64,000 nt of DNA. Origin: Motacilla alba alba (lineage: Eukaryota; Chordata; Aves; Passeriformes; Motacillidae). How positions within the stretch are numbered: the first letter of the stretch is position 1; each line of letters opens with the position of its first letter. The notes beneath the pieces were generated by a model. It ran no database searches. It was not told where the DNA came from and saw nothing but the letters and a program-made list of their open reading frames with translations. Positions 22,101 through 34,100 of this stretch are shown one piece after another. The DNA lies in contig NC_052027.1 in the NCBI RefSeq assembly GCF_015832195.1, positions 16,984,149 to 17,048,148 on the forward strand, in the 5' to 3' direction. Made by a program: the position numbers and the translations under genes.

Positions 22101-23584
22101 CTTGTTAACACAACTGGCTTCTGAGCATTTTCCAGCCTATTGCACCTCAGAGTGGAGGTCCGAGCTTGGGCGATGGATGTGGGGTGATGGATGTGCTCAA
22201 CCCTTCAGGTTCCTTTGGGGTGCCAGCCCCTGGGAGCCAGGCGCCTTGTGCAGGGAAGGACAGCAGCGGGGTGAAGCCATGGGGACAGTGATGCCTGTCC
22301 CCAGGGGAGTGAACAAGACACAGCCCTGCAGAGCACGAGCTGTGCCTCACCTGCATCACCTGAGGCTGACTGCAGAATCAATGGAATGGGGAAGAGTTTG
22401 GAGGAGCCAGGAGAGAGGGTTCAAAGGGCCATAAAAAAAAGTGTGTGTGGGGGGACTTAAGCAAAGTGAGTTCTGCAAAGGAGAAGCCGGGGAGAGGGTT
22501 TGCAGAGAGCCTGCTGTCCTTGGCCTTTGGAGGTAGGTATCAAGTGTCTGTGAAATGTGAGACTTGCTTTGGATGTCTCCAGTTCAGGAAGACCCTCTTA
22601 AGAAGGCAGCAGTGAAGGTTTGGGTGAGGGGCTGGTGGGGAGCATGGGCTGCCGTGTTAGGGTGCTGGAGAGCAGGTCTGCCCGTAATGGGAGAACAGAC
22701 ACCAGCCTGCAGTGGAGGGGTTGAGAAGGGTTTTTCGGGCTGTTTTGATGCCATGGCAAGTTTAAACTGAGATTTGAACATCTTGTCTGGGCACTGCTGC
22801 CCCCAGCACTGTTGCTGGCAGCTGCTCCAACCTCTGCTGCATTCAAAGTGGATGTTTTGAGTCTCCTGTGTTTGGGGAGCACATCACCTCGGGAAAAAAT
22901 CCAAATAAGCCAAACTTTTTGTGTGTGTCCTGACCACCTGCTAAGTTCTGGCCTCTTTCCTCCACTCCTGCACCCTAACCTTCCATCGACTTGCTGCTGT
23001 TGGGTTGTTCCTGATGTGTTTTTGTTCTGGTGTATTGCACATTTGTTGCCCTGCCCAGAACTGAAGCTATTTTATTCTCTTACTCAGTGCTTTCATTCCT
23101 CCGAAGCTCTTTTGCTGCCGTGTTACAGCTTCTGCTCGCCACCCCTGCTCCTCGGGGCCAGCAGTGCCCTGCAGCACCAGCATCCCCTTCCCTGGGCTGG
23201 GCAGACCGGAGGGGGAAGGGGCCGAGCTCCCTTGTTCCTGGGGCTTGCTGGCGCCGGTTGCTATTTCGGTGCTCCGAGGTGAGGCTGGACCCAGTTTCAC
23301 GTTTATTTTAGGATTTAGCGCGTGTGAGTTGACTCACAGCCCATAAAAAGCAGCCGCCAGCACTGCCCGGGCTCGGCTCCGCCCGGGCTGGCGCGCCCAG
23401 GGACAATTTTGGGTCCCCGCTGGGGTCCCCCCGAGGGGGGTCCGGGCCGTGGCAGCCGCAGGGTGGCAGTAGGGGCCGGCGGTGGCAGCGCGTCCCTGCG
23501 CCCACGGGCACCCGCACCGCGAATTACCGCCCCTCGTCAACGGCAGGGGCCGGCAGCGAGCCCCGACGTGCTGGGCACCGCTGC
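22101..23584. other. TRAIP-BSN intergenic segment without a recognised gene
   Basis: No exon-like frame or repeat family was recognised. GC content rises from about 23.1 kb. At 23324-23337 there is a near-perfect inverted repeat GTGAGTTGACTCAC, followed at 23342-23350 by a TATA-like CATAAAAAG. None of the genes that separate BSN and TRAIP in human is visible. Confidence 0.6.
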
Positions 23585-23588
23585 TCTC

Positions 23589-23596
23589 TGACGTCA
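23589..23596. promoter_or_regulatory. Palindromic CRE TGACGTCA, left edge of the array
   Basis: A perfect 8-bp CREB/ATF consensus at the first unit of the array, in the position where later units have TGACCTCA. Confidence 0.6.
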
Positions 23597-24144
23597 TGGG
23601 CAGCCTCTGACCTCACACGGAGAGAGCGTGACCATTGGCTGAGTGCTGTGTGACCTCATGGGCAGCCTCTGACCTCACACAGAGCCAGCGTGACCATTGG
23701 CTGAGTGCTGTGTGACCTCATTGGCAGCATCTGACCTCACACAAAGCAAACGTGACTATTGGCTAAATGCTGTGTGATGTCATGGGCAGCCTCTGACCTC
23801 ACATGGATCGAGCGTGGCCATTGGCTGAGTGCTGTGTGACCTCATGGGCAGCCTCTGACCTCACACAGAGCCAGCGTGACCATTGGCTGAGTGCTGTGTG
23901 ACCTCATTGGCAGCCTCTGACCTCACACAGAGCCAGCATGGCCATTGGCTGAGTGCTGTGTGACCTCGTGGAAAGGGCGGTGCTGAGTGGCTGAGAGGGG
24001 TGCTTAGGGACAGTGTGTGAGCCCATTGGCTCAGCCCTGTGATGTCATAGGAGAGCAATGGCGGTCACTGGCTGGTTTCTGGGTAGCCGTGCGAAGGACA
24101 GGGTCGTTATTGGCCGAGGTTCCATTGCCTCATCAGTGAGCCTG

Positions 24145-24152
24145 TGACGTCA
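24145..24152. promoter_or_regulatory. Palindromic CRE TGACGTCA, middle of the array
   Basis: A perfect consensus inside the diverged central units, flanked by ATTGG at 24109 and ATTGC at 24169. Confidence 0.6.
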
Positions 24153-24639
24153 CGGGGAGCATGTGTTCATTGCCGGGCTGAGCACGATTGCCATGATGTC
24201 ATGCAGTAGTAGGGCGCTCATTGGACAGTAGCATGTGACATTGCAGGGCTGCCTGTGACAGGAAGCGCAACAATCGCTGACTGGCAGAGAGTGACATCAC
24301 AGGGCAGTGCATGACCTCACAATGGCACAGACACTCATTGGCTGGCAGGGTGTGATGCTCTTGGACGGCCCATGACATCATGGGGGAGGGGGGTGCTTAC
24401 TGGCTGGCATGGTGTGATGTCGTGCAGCAGCCTCTGACATCATGGAGGAGGCAGGTGCTCATTGGCCGTCAGGCTGTGACTTCTAGGAGCAGCACATGAC
24501 TTCATGGAAGAGGGGACACCTCATTGGTCAGCAGTGTGTGACATCCTGCGGCAGCCCGTGACCTCATGGGTGAGCGGGCGCCCATTGGCTATTGCGTGTA
24601 ACCTCATGCGGGACCGCGCGCCCATTGGCCGCCGGGCCG

Positions 24640-24647
24640 TGACGTCA
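24640..24647. promoter_or_regulatory. BSN: Palindromic CRE TGACGTCA, BSN-proximal
   Basis: A perfect consensus about 330 bp before the BSN start codon and 12 bp after a CCAAT box (ATTGG 24624-24628). It lies at the edge of the CpG island, where a CpG-containing CRE would be protected from methylation loss, so it is the best candidate for a working site. Confidence 0.65.
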
Positions 24648-24660
24648 CGGCAGACGGGCC

Positions 24661-24971
24661 GCTCATTGACGGCCAGCGCGGGAGCGCGAGTGGCGCCGTC
24701 TGGCGGGCGCGAGCGCCGGCGCTGCGCGGCGCCGATTGGCCGGCGGGCGGGGCGGGGCGGGGCCGGGGGGCACGTGCCGGCGGGGCCCCGCGGGGGCGGG
24801 CGGCGATTGGTCGGGCGAACGCGCGCGTGCCCGCGGCGCGAGCGGGCGCGGGGGCAGCGCATGCGCGGGGCGGCGCGGGCGGGCGGCGATGGCGGCGCGG
24901 GGCTGATGGCGGCGGCGGGGGCGGCGCTGCGCTGAGGGAGCGGCCCCGGTCCCGGTCCCGCCCGGCCCGAC
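24661..24971 (+). promoter_or_regulatory. BSN: BSN core promoter / CpG island with GC boxes, E-box and NRF-1 site
   Basis: Extreme GC and CpG density without a TATA box. Visible motifs are CCAAT boxes (ATTGG) at 24734 and 24806, overlapping GC boxes (GGGGCGGGGC) at about 24747-24765, a CACGTG E-box at 24771-24776 and a palindromic NRF-1 core GCGCATGCGC at 24857-24866. NRF-1 and Sp1 sites are common in promoters of synaptic genes. The transcription start is probably within the last 150 bp before the ATG, but cannot be fixed by sequence. Confidence 0.7.
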
Positions 24972-25132
24972 ATGGGCAACGAGGCCAGCCTGGAGGGCGG
25001 CGGCGACGACGGGCAACTGCCGCCCGCCGCCGCCGCCGCCGCAGGGGCCCCGCCGCCGCCCGCCGCCGCCGCCGCCAAGCCGCCTTCAGCACCGGGCGGC
25101 GGCGGACAGCTCCCGCCCGCCGCCGGGCCCAG
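24972..25132 (+). CDS. BSN: BSN exon 1 (myristoylation motif, Pro/Ala-rich)
   Basis: It encodes [18 protein letters not shown], poly-Ala/Pro, then [19 protein letters not shown], matching human KPPSAPAGGGQLPAAG. The donor GTCAGA starts at 25133. The frame stays open for another 360 bases, but this donor gives the phase needed by exon 2. Gly/Pro in human is replaced by Ala/Pro here. Confidence 0.9.
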
Positions 25133-28100
25133 GTCAGAGCGCGGGGCGGGGAGCGGCGCGGGGCGCGGGGTCGGGGCGGGCTCCGAGCTGCGGGGCGCTG
25201 CCAGGGCGCGGGGCGCGGCTGTCGGGGGGTGCGGGCGCGGGGCAGCAGCGGTGGCGGTGCCGCTGGGGGGGCGGGAGGTGCAGCCGTGTCGGGTGAGGGG
25301 TGAGCGGTGCCGGGGTGCGGCGCAGAGCTGCGATGGGGCCGCTGCGGGGCTGCAGGGGCGTCTGGGGGCAGGAGGTGCCGTGCGGTGCCGCTCTGTGGGG
25401 CGAACGCAGGCAGGTGAGACAGGAGGGTGCACGGACTGCGAGCCGAGGGAGAGACGGTGCGGCCGCGGGGTGTGGGCAGAGGGCCAAGGCAGGTGAGCGA
25501 GGTGCAGGGGGCTCCGGGAGGTGATGGAGGCACCCGAGGCTGGTCACTGCTGGAGGGTGCTGCCCCAGGGGAGCTGGCAGCTCGGGGACACCCGTGGGTG
25601 CTGGGGAGAGCAAAGGTGCGATTTGGGGCTGGGTGTGGGAGAGGGATGGAGCGCCCCGGGAGGAGTGTCGTGTTTGGGGGGCAGGAGAAAGCGGGGTGCT
25701 GCCCGGTGGGCAGAGGTCCAGCAGCAAGCGGGGCGGCATAAGGAGAAGCGAGGGTGGTTCGGGGTTGGTGGGTCTGGTCTGGATTGGAGGATGGTGCCTG
25801 GCAGCACACGGCTGAGAGCACTGGGGCATGTGAGCGCCCCAAACGTGGCCACCCCAAATGTGACCCCTCCCAAACGTGGCCACCCCAAGGGGAGCCAGCA
25901 CCAAACGGGAAAGGTCGTTATGTAACAGGAGGGACATGCAGCCCTGCCAGGAGTCATCGGTGCAAAACCTCGCAGGGAACTGCACCGAGCCGTTCTCCTT
26001 CTGCCAGGCAGCGCCAGCTGCGAGGGAGACACTTCGGAAGCGAGTGTGGGATAAGAGATATTCCTTAAAAGAAAAAAGCCAATCCTAAAACATCATCCTA
26101 TCTGAAAAGAGAAAGGCAAGGTGCAGAAAGTTGCACAGAGGGATGCGGAGGACTCGGTGGGTGGTTCGCCCTCAGTGTGTGGCCAAGGCAGTGGCATTCA
26201 GGGCTCTTCGCCTTGCCTGGGCAGTGATGAGTGCTGCTGGTCGTGCCACTGTGTTGCTTCAGACAGGGAAAATCCAGGTGGGAGCCTGAGCGGGAGGCTG
26301 CAGTCTTGCCTGGCAGTGGGCTCTGTCTTGCTGGGCTGCAATGGCTGCTCACAGGCACACCGTAACATCCAGTGGGCTTCAGGGATGCTACAGCTGTGGG
26401 CAGGCTTCTGTCTGTGAGATCCCTGAGAGCTTTCACACAGTGAGTGTGAAAAAATTAACTCTGAAGGAAATTGTGCTCATTTTCCTTTGCATTTTTCTCA
26501 GTTTCCCTTGCTAGAGAGTCACAACCCCTCTGCTTTGGATTCTGGCAGTGAAAAGTTGTTTGTAACTGCTTGAACAATTTAAAATTAAATACCTGTGGGG
26601 CTGTTTAGGCTGCTGGAATGAGAGGAGCCAAGGAAGCCATGCAGGTCTGCTGTTTCTGTCCAATTCTGGCACTGCTCCTCCATTTCTGTCCAGTGTCTGT
26701 GTTTGCTGTTGTGTGGTGCTGGGGGTTCCAGGGGCTCTTAGGGTCCTGGAGCATGCAGGGCTGCTGGGTGGAGGGGCAGAGTCTGTAGACTGGCCGTCCA
26801 CGCTCCTCTCCTGCCAGAAACACCAGGTTGTTTTTTCCGGCCATGCTCCAGCCCTCACGCACTGAGCTGATGCTCCTGTGCCTCCTGGGAAGCTGCTGCT
26901 GGGGAGCTGCCCTCCCTTGCAATTAATTAAAGCAATTAAAGAGGTGGGCCAAGCGAGGCTGTGCCGTGGAGCAGCAGCGGGATGGGGACGATGCTGAGCT
27001 GTGCCAGTATTTAAAACCGAAGCGTGGGAGGGGTGTGGGGGGCTGAGATGACATGGAGGGATTTTAATTCAAGGTAGCAAAGTGGCAATGAAGGGAAATC
27101 AGGCCTCGAGAAGAAAGTGCTTTTGTGAGGTGAGGGAGTGGGCACATAAGACAGACCATATGTTGTGAAAGGTTCAGCAGAGCACAGGATGTGCTGGCCA
27201 AGCAGTGAGCGTGCAGTGCAAAAGGTGCTGCTCCAGAAATCTCAAGTGGCCAGAGAAAGTGAGTTTCTTTCAATATCAGAGCAATTCTTTTTTTCCCTCT
27301 GAATTAAGTAACCTAGATCCACATGTAAGCCAGTGAAAACCATGATAGCATGACTTCTCTGTGCCATTTTTCACAGTTAGCTTTGTGTTACACAGAGAAA
27401 TAGCTTGAATACCATATAGGGGCTACCCTGGATTTCAGAGTCTTGTGTTTAAATCCCAAGAACAGCTTCTAAGAACTGTGCATCCACTATGAAGATACTT
27501 CAGAGAGTAGAAACCACAAATAGGAGTAGCATCTTCTCACTAAGTTGCAATGTCTACCACTATTTATAAACTTTGATTTTTTTGCTTGCGTGCTTTGCCG
27601 AGGCACGGGGGAGCCAGAGGTTGGAGGGAAGCTGGGAGCAATGCTCAGCTCTGGGGTGGTTTGGCTGTGCCAGCAGGATGCAGCTCTGGAAACGGCCAGC
27701 GTGGTACAGGGTGGAATCGGGCAAGGAGTTTGCAGTGCAGAGCTCAGCCTCGTGCAAGGAGCTGCTGGAATCTCACCTGAGGAGGCTGTGCCTGACTCTG
27801 GGACTCCAGCAAGGAGAGACTGAATCTGAGGAGGGAGGGCAGGGTTGCTGCTGGTCTGCTCAGACAAACAGAGCCTCTGGCCTGAAAGGAGGTGAATGGC
27901 TGGGGCACCATTAACCTGGAGGATCAAAGAAACCCAGCTTGGTTGCTGATGCACTTGGACAGAAAGCTTTCCAGTGCCTGGCAAGTTCTAGTCTGTTCCT
28001 CCAGAGAGACCCTCTAAGCAGAAGGGACAAGCTTGTTTCATGGAGTGGATGGATGGATGGATGGATGGATGGATGGATGGATGGATGGATGGAAGGATGG

Positions 28101-31100
28101 ATGGATGAATGGATGAAAAAGGCTTGGATGGCAGAGCAGTGATGATCCCAAGTTCAGAACTGTAGCTTGGGGCACAGAGCTTTACATGGCTGGTTTTCCT
28201 GGTAACCTGCAGAAAGAATGGCTGCTTCTGATTGTATGTGCCTGATTTATGCTGGATTCATTCAGGTTTTTGGTCTCCCTGCTGCTCACTGTGGAGCTTG
28301 TAAAAGGCTCTCTTTGACACCTGGATGCATGAGCTCAGGCTGAGGGGTGGGAGAGGGGAAGAGGGGCAGTCTCCTGGGAAGCACTGAGGAGCAGCCACAA
28401 ACTCAGGGGCTGTCTGTGGGAGCAGCAGTGCTTTCAGCGCCGCTGTTCCTCTGGAGCTGGGTGATGCACTCTGCCAGCAGCCAGGCGGGCTGCAGGCTGC
28501 GAGGCTGGGAGGGAGCTCGCTCCCATGACACACTGGCAGAGGTGCCAGGACCTTTGTTTTCCACGCTGTGGGTCATACCCCAGTATTTCTTAAGCCTCAA
28601 GACAGGCTGTGAGCTGAAGGTCTAGAAGCAACCAAGAGGGAATATCTCCGGTACTGCGTGGTAGCACCTTTGGCATGGGCTGTGAGCTCCCTCAGAGCCT
28701 TCCTTGGCTTGGAACAATGGCAGGGCAAGTGCTGATCCTGTTTAGCCTGCTGTACATTCAGCATTGCTCTGTTTGGCAGGTGATGGAGCTTGAAATAAAA
28801 AATCTGGTGATAGGGAAGAGCATAGGAGAAACAGAACTGAAAGAAAGCCCTTTAAATAGAGAAACTTTGACAAACCAGTGCAGTTTGGATGCTCCCGTTT
28901 ACCCTCTCTGTAGCTCACTTGAGTGTGCTTGTTGGCTTGCCATAAAGTGCCATCACAATGAGAGATAAAAAGTTTATACATGAAGATATTTGTTTTTAAA
29001 AAAGCAACTTTGCTTCTTTCTTTTTAAATGGGCACTTTTCCCAAGCTTGCAGAAATGAGTAGTCGATGTCCATTTTCATATGACTGTGCTAGAAATAAAA
29101 CCAGACTGTGTGATGGGGAGTCAGGCTGCAGAGAGGGCTCACGCTCACCTGGAGAGCCCAGAGAGCCAGCTCCATCCTCATCTCCATGCTCTGCTCTCCC
29201 CAAAGGCTCTGAGCCTGCACAGGATGGGGCAGAGGCATCACCAGCAGAGGCATTGCTGGGAATTTCCTCAAATATGAAAATAGTTTTTCCCTGGCTGGGC
29301 CATGGACTGGCAGTCTGGAAAAGCCTGCCATGCTTCTGCACTTACTGAGCATTAGTTTATTTGCTGCAAGACATTTGGAGGGGCAGGAGGGAACTGAGGC
29401 TGGATTTAAGTGAGAAGGAGAAGAACAGATACGCAATGGTTTGAGATCATTAAACTTGTGTGTGAGCAAAACAAAAAGGAGTAGAAAATGGTGTACATGA
29501 TGGATCGAGTCAAAATATTTGTGGTGTTAAATACCCCACTGGGCATCAGTTTATCTTCTCTCATGATGGGCAGGCGGTGCTGGCTGTGACACAGTGCTTT
29601 GCGTTCTTGTGATTGCTCTGACAGCAGCCATTAGGCCACTGAATCCAGACGGCACAATTCTGGGTGCTTAAGTGACTCCAAAACCTCTTCTGGGAATGTG
29701 CTCATCAATATTCACAGTGTTTGGCATCAATTATTAATGCCTTTATTTCCAAAACAAATACACAGATTTGCAGTCTGCCTCACAGGTCGGGGTTTCTCAC
29801 TGCGGGATCCAGCCTGGATGGTGGATCTTTACCCCTTGCTTTTGCTGGGTTAGGGGTTCCTGGGATGTCCCTGCAGTGCCCACTTCTGCTCAGAAAGGAT
29901 ATAGAAGAATTTGGAGGGATTGATGTCCTTTGCTGTGTTGGCTTGTGCAGAAAAGTTGGAGGAGTCCTTGGCTGCCTCTGGTACAACTGGAAGCTACGGC
30001 AGGGCCGCTTCCTTTGCACTGGAAAGCTGAGTGCTGATGGGTCAGCCTTCTAGTGGAAGGTGTTCCCCATGGCAGGGGATGGGAACTAGGTGATCTTTGG
30101 GGTCTCTTCCAACCCAAACCATCCTTATTCTTTTGTTGATGCTCAGGAATGGAGCCACAGCTCAAGTGGCCACATCCGTTTGGGCTGGTGAGTCCCTCCT
30201 CATTGTTGCTCATGTTGAGCTGGCTTCTGCCTCTCCACTCCTGCTTCTCCAGCGTGCTGCAATAAAGCTGTTTCTTTTCTCTGCTGTGTGAATCAAGCAC
30301 ATATTTGATGTTTCCCATCATGTCTCCAATTCAGTGCAAACAGATAGTCAGTGCTGTGGCATATTCCTGCAGTTTATATGAGTTTGGGGAATACTTGATG
30401 TGCATCTGGACTGGCAGAACACCACAGCCTGCCTGCCACACAGCCTCTCTGCACAGCCGTCTGCACCGCTTCCCCGGCTGGGGCTGGCGCTGGGGCTGGC
30501 CCAGGGTACTTTTCCAGCAATCCTTTTCCAACATCAGGCTAATTTCCTAGCAAATGAGGTGCCCCTTGGGAAGGATGGGACAGGCAGTGAGGGTGCAGAG
30601 AGTGCTTCCCAAGAGCAGGTAGCGCAGTAGGGTGAAACAGTTTCATGGCAAAGGAGTCCTCTTTTTCACTGAATGTGACAATAACGTTATCACGGGGACT
30701 TTGCTGCTGAGCGCCGCTGCTCCAGGATGTTCCTTGGGTTTCTTTTTTGGCCAGTGAGTGACAGCAAGTGCTGATGGTCATCCCAGTCCCACACATTTTA
30801 AGCTGTTATTCGTCTGGAATTTGAGATGGTCGCTGTTGAGCCATCACTGTGTTTTCAAATGTCTGTTTGAATGACAGATTTGTTATTTTTGTATCAGTCT
30901 TTGAGCACGACTATCCCTACGAACAAGTTTTTTTCTCTTTTTTCGTGCTTGGAGGTGCTAAGCTCCGGCGTGACCCCGAGGTGCTGCTGTGCAGCCTGTC
31001 AGTCATCGATGAGCACCGCTTTTCATGTCACTGATGCTGGGAGGTTTTTATGAATGTGGTGAGCTGCCTCCTCACTGAGAGCACCCAGCACCTCCAATGT

Positions 31101-34100
31101 GCTATTCAGGAGCCCATAGGAGCAATCAGCATCACTGGACCCTATTAACGCTGGCCTGGGCTTGATGGTGGGGCTGGAAGGGATGTTCATGAGGTGCTCT
31201 GCTCATGTTTAATACCAAAGATGGCTTAACTACACTGACGGTGGTGTCTCGCTCTCTCTTGGCCTCTGCAGCTTTCCTAGTGTGTGTTTGATATTGAAGA
31301 GAGACCCCAGCCCCATTAAGAGACTGGGAACAGTGGGTTGGGAGGGCAGGAGACAGCAGCTCCCTGCCCATGTTGACAAGTCAAGAAAAGCACCTCTGAA
31401 TGCAATTTTTATTTTGTTTTCTCTTATTATTTGTGTAAGTGCCATGGTTTAGCCTGAGACGGGGAGGGAATCCGCCCTCCAGCCTGGCTGCTGGCACTGG
31501 GTGGCAAAGATGGTTATGATGGCTAGCAGACACACCTCTGCAGTTCAGAGGCCCATGCTAGCCAAATGGTAATGAAATGTGTGTTAAGAGGGAGCATAAA
31601 TAAGTGTAGAAGCAGATTACCAGACAGAATAATGGGACGTGTGATCACAGAAGGTTTAAGTAAAACTGTCGCCTTTGAATAGACAAAGTTGCCCTCAGTC
31701 CAAAACTATAGTTTCTGTGATGAGCAGCAGATTAGCTGTTCTTACTGGCTTCATTCCCCCCTGAAGATGTGATTAAATAGTTTGGTGCATTCTCTTTTTT
31801 CAAAAATGATTTAGTTGAGTTTCTAGGTCATTGTCAATAGAAGAAAAATGTTCGTGTATTTAATGCAGTAGAGTGCATAGGCATCTTCTAAGAGGAGCTA
31901 CAACACAAACCCCTCTCCTGCCCAGTCTGTTCCCAGACTTCTCTCCTGTCCCTGTCCTTAGCACAGGATGGAAGAGCCTTTACACCTTCTCCCTAGAACA
32001 AGAAGATCAATATCTCCATCTGGAGACTGTTAGCGCTCCCTGGGCTGGGCACGGCTGTCCAAGAACCAAGTGACTGCAGTGGGCTGTGCAAGGTGCTGCT
32101 GGGGAAAGGTGGAAGCACAGGCCTGGGGGAAACCTCGGCCATTAATTGCTGGTAGACATCATTAGACTCCCCATCACACCGCCACTAACGAGGTAATGAC
32201 TGAGATCCTAAATGAGACACTCTTCTCTTATGGAGGCAGACTGGAGAGCTCGGGTTGTTTGCTCTGGAGAAGAAAAGGCTCCAGGGGGACCTTAGAGCCA
32301 CCTGGACCTCTTCTCTCGTCATGTGTAGGTCCTCATGAGAAGAGTATTTCCTGTCCTCTTGGAGGGTTTCCTCTTTTTTGATAGCTGGAACTGAACTTAG
32401 AGCAAGCAGATGCTGCATGGAAAAGGCATCCATGCTGCTTGGGAAATGTTGAGAATTTTGAGGGTTTTTGGGCATGTGTGACTAACTGTTCTTCACTCAG
32501 TTCCAGGACCTGACAGGGACCACAGCCTCTCAGACATGACAAAGCAGTTTCCCACGCTGAATAGCTTTCAGATGAGGATTTGACAGCTCCTCTGAAGGAC
32601 GTAGAAGAAAAATCACCATGAATCAAAATGTCATTCGGTTTAGATGTGGCCAAATCCCGCATTAAGCCGGGATATCCAAGGGTGGCAGGACCTCCTCGAT
32701 CCAGCCCAGAGTGCAGGAGGCCTTGCATGGCAGGGACACTTGCAGAGGCCAGATGTCAATAGCTGAGAGCAGCCCCTGAACCTTTTTTTCTCTCTGTTTC
32801 CTTGCATACCAGTGGAACATTGCTTTCTAGCCTGTCTTGAGTCTTTCCTGGCCTTGGGGGCTCAAGGGCATTTCCAGCTGCTGAGAGGCTCAGAGCCTGG
32901 TTCTGGTGGAGATCCCTGTGCAGGACCAGTCCTGAGGGTTGTAGCATCCTGAATAGGGAGATTTATTTTGAAATTTGCCTTTATTTGTGGATTTTTAGCT
33001 CTGTTAGGAGAGGCTTGGAGTATGCAGCCTCTTCTGGCGTGATCTCGGGTTGCTTCTCAGGTTGCTCCATCCTCAGAAGTTGCATGTGGGTATGAAGTCA
33101 ATGTGAGATGTGTCTTCTTCAGCTGTTGAATGAATCCCAAGGGGTTTGGTGCTCTTAACCCACCTGAGACCCAAATGGGTCTGCCATGGGCTTTCCAGCA
33201 GAAGAAAGAGTCTGTTGGTAGCTTGTGCCCTTCCTTCATCAGTCTAGACATCAGGAGAATGAAAAGATTTTGCCATATTTAATGTCTGCAAAAGGATGAA
33301 GTTGTGCGTGGGAATTACTTGCAAAGATTGACATGTTGTAGCTGCTAACCACCCTTTTTTTTTATTATTTAACCAAAAAACAGATTGCAGCCTGGGAAAA
33401 GCAGCATGTTGTTGTTTTTTTTTTTTTCTTTCATCTTCTAAAGAAAACATTTCACTTATAGATATGTGAATTTATGCATTATAAAATAGGAATAGTTGAA
33501 AATTGGAAATGTATAATAAGTTCTTAAGGGACTTGATAATTTGCCTTTGTCGTGTGAAAAAAACCCAAATCAGCTGATAGTACAAAGCTTATGAAAGGCT
33601 GGGGAAAATGTGGGGCTGAACTAGATCTTTTTCCATGTTGACTCCAAACCGTACTTTTTCTTTTGATGAAACATGAAATTACTTTTAATTTATTTTGTTT
33701 CAATCCCAGTTACATAAACTATTATTTGATTGTACAGCTGGACTGAAAAACTGTAGGAGGTCTCACATTTAGGATTTTGCTGCCTCTCTCTCATTAAGCC
33801 TACAGCCTGATTTCTTTAAATGCACCTATTAATCTTCTTAGGGAGACAAATTGTTGTTTGGTGGGGTTTTTCTTTCTCTTTTTTTTTTTTTTTTTTTTTT
33901 AACACTAACCTCCCAGTTAACTGGCAGAGTAAACTCTGCTGGTTTGCAGCCTTTGCAGGTAGGGCTGGGCTGCAGCTGGGCACCGCAGTGCCAGCAGCGC
34001 CTGTCGCCTTGGTGGGCTGGGTTTGGTGTGTTCAGCTTAAACACCCGAGGTGGTCCCAGCCTGAAGTGTTCTCATCGTGCTCAGCAACAACCTCCGAGCC

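Larger units (their letters stand above)
23585..24660. repeat. Degenerate 60-62-bp tandem array of CCAAT-box/CRE modules
   Basis: A 62-bp unit is repeated about 17 times. ATTGG (inverted CCAAT) recurs at 23634, 23696, 23758, 23820, 23882 and 23944, exactly 62 bp apart. The same register returns at 24337, 24399 (ACTGG), 24461 and 24523, with 24584 one base short. Between these blocks the spacing drifts (24025, 24109, 24220 and others). Each of the first six units also holds two TGACCTCA octamers, one base from the CRE TGACGTCA. The left part is homogeneous and so recently amplified or converted; the right part is more diverged and grades into the BSN promoter. Function is inferred only. Confidence 0.93.

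Noticed and set aside
25133..25496. Open extension of BSN exon 1 beyond 25132
   Set aside because: The frame stays open only because of GC content. The donor at 25133 gives the correct split Ser codon with exon 2 and matches the human junction; the extension has no Bassoon similarity.
24521..25985. Several long minus-strand frames (up to 417 codons) over the BSN promoter
   Set aside because: They are Pro/Arg/Ala-rich products of CpG-island composition, overlapping each other in different frames and running through the tandem array. No conserved motif was seen.
27545..27914. Open frames near 27.6-27.9 kb as a possible small gene
   Set aside because: Short frames in several registers, no splice signals in a consistent phase, and no protein family recognised.
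33879..33900. T22 run as the tail of an inserted retrocopy on the minus strand
   Set aside because: No coding similarity or target-site duplication was seen on the expected side. It is treated as a homopolymer.
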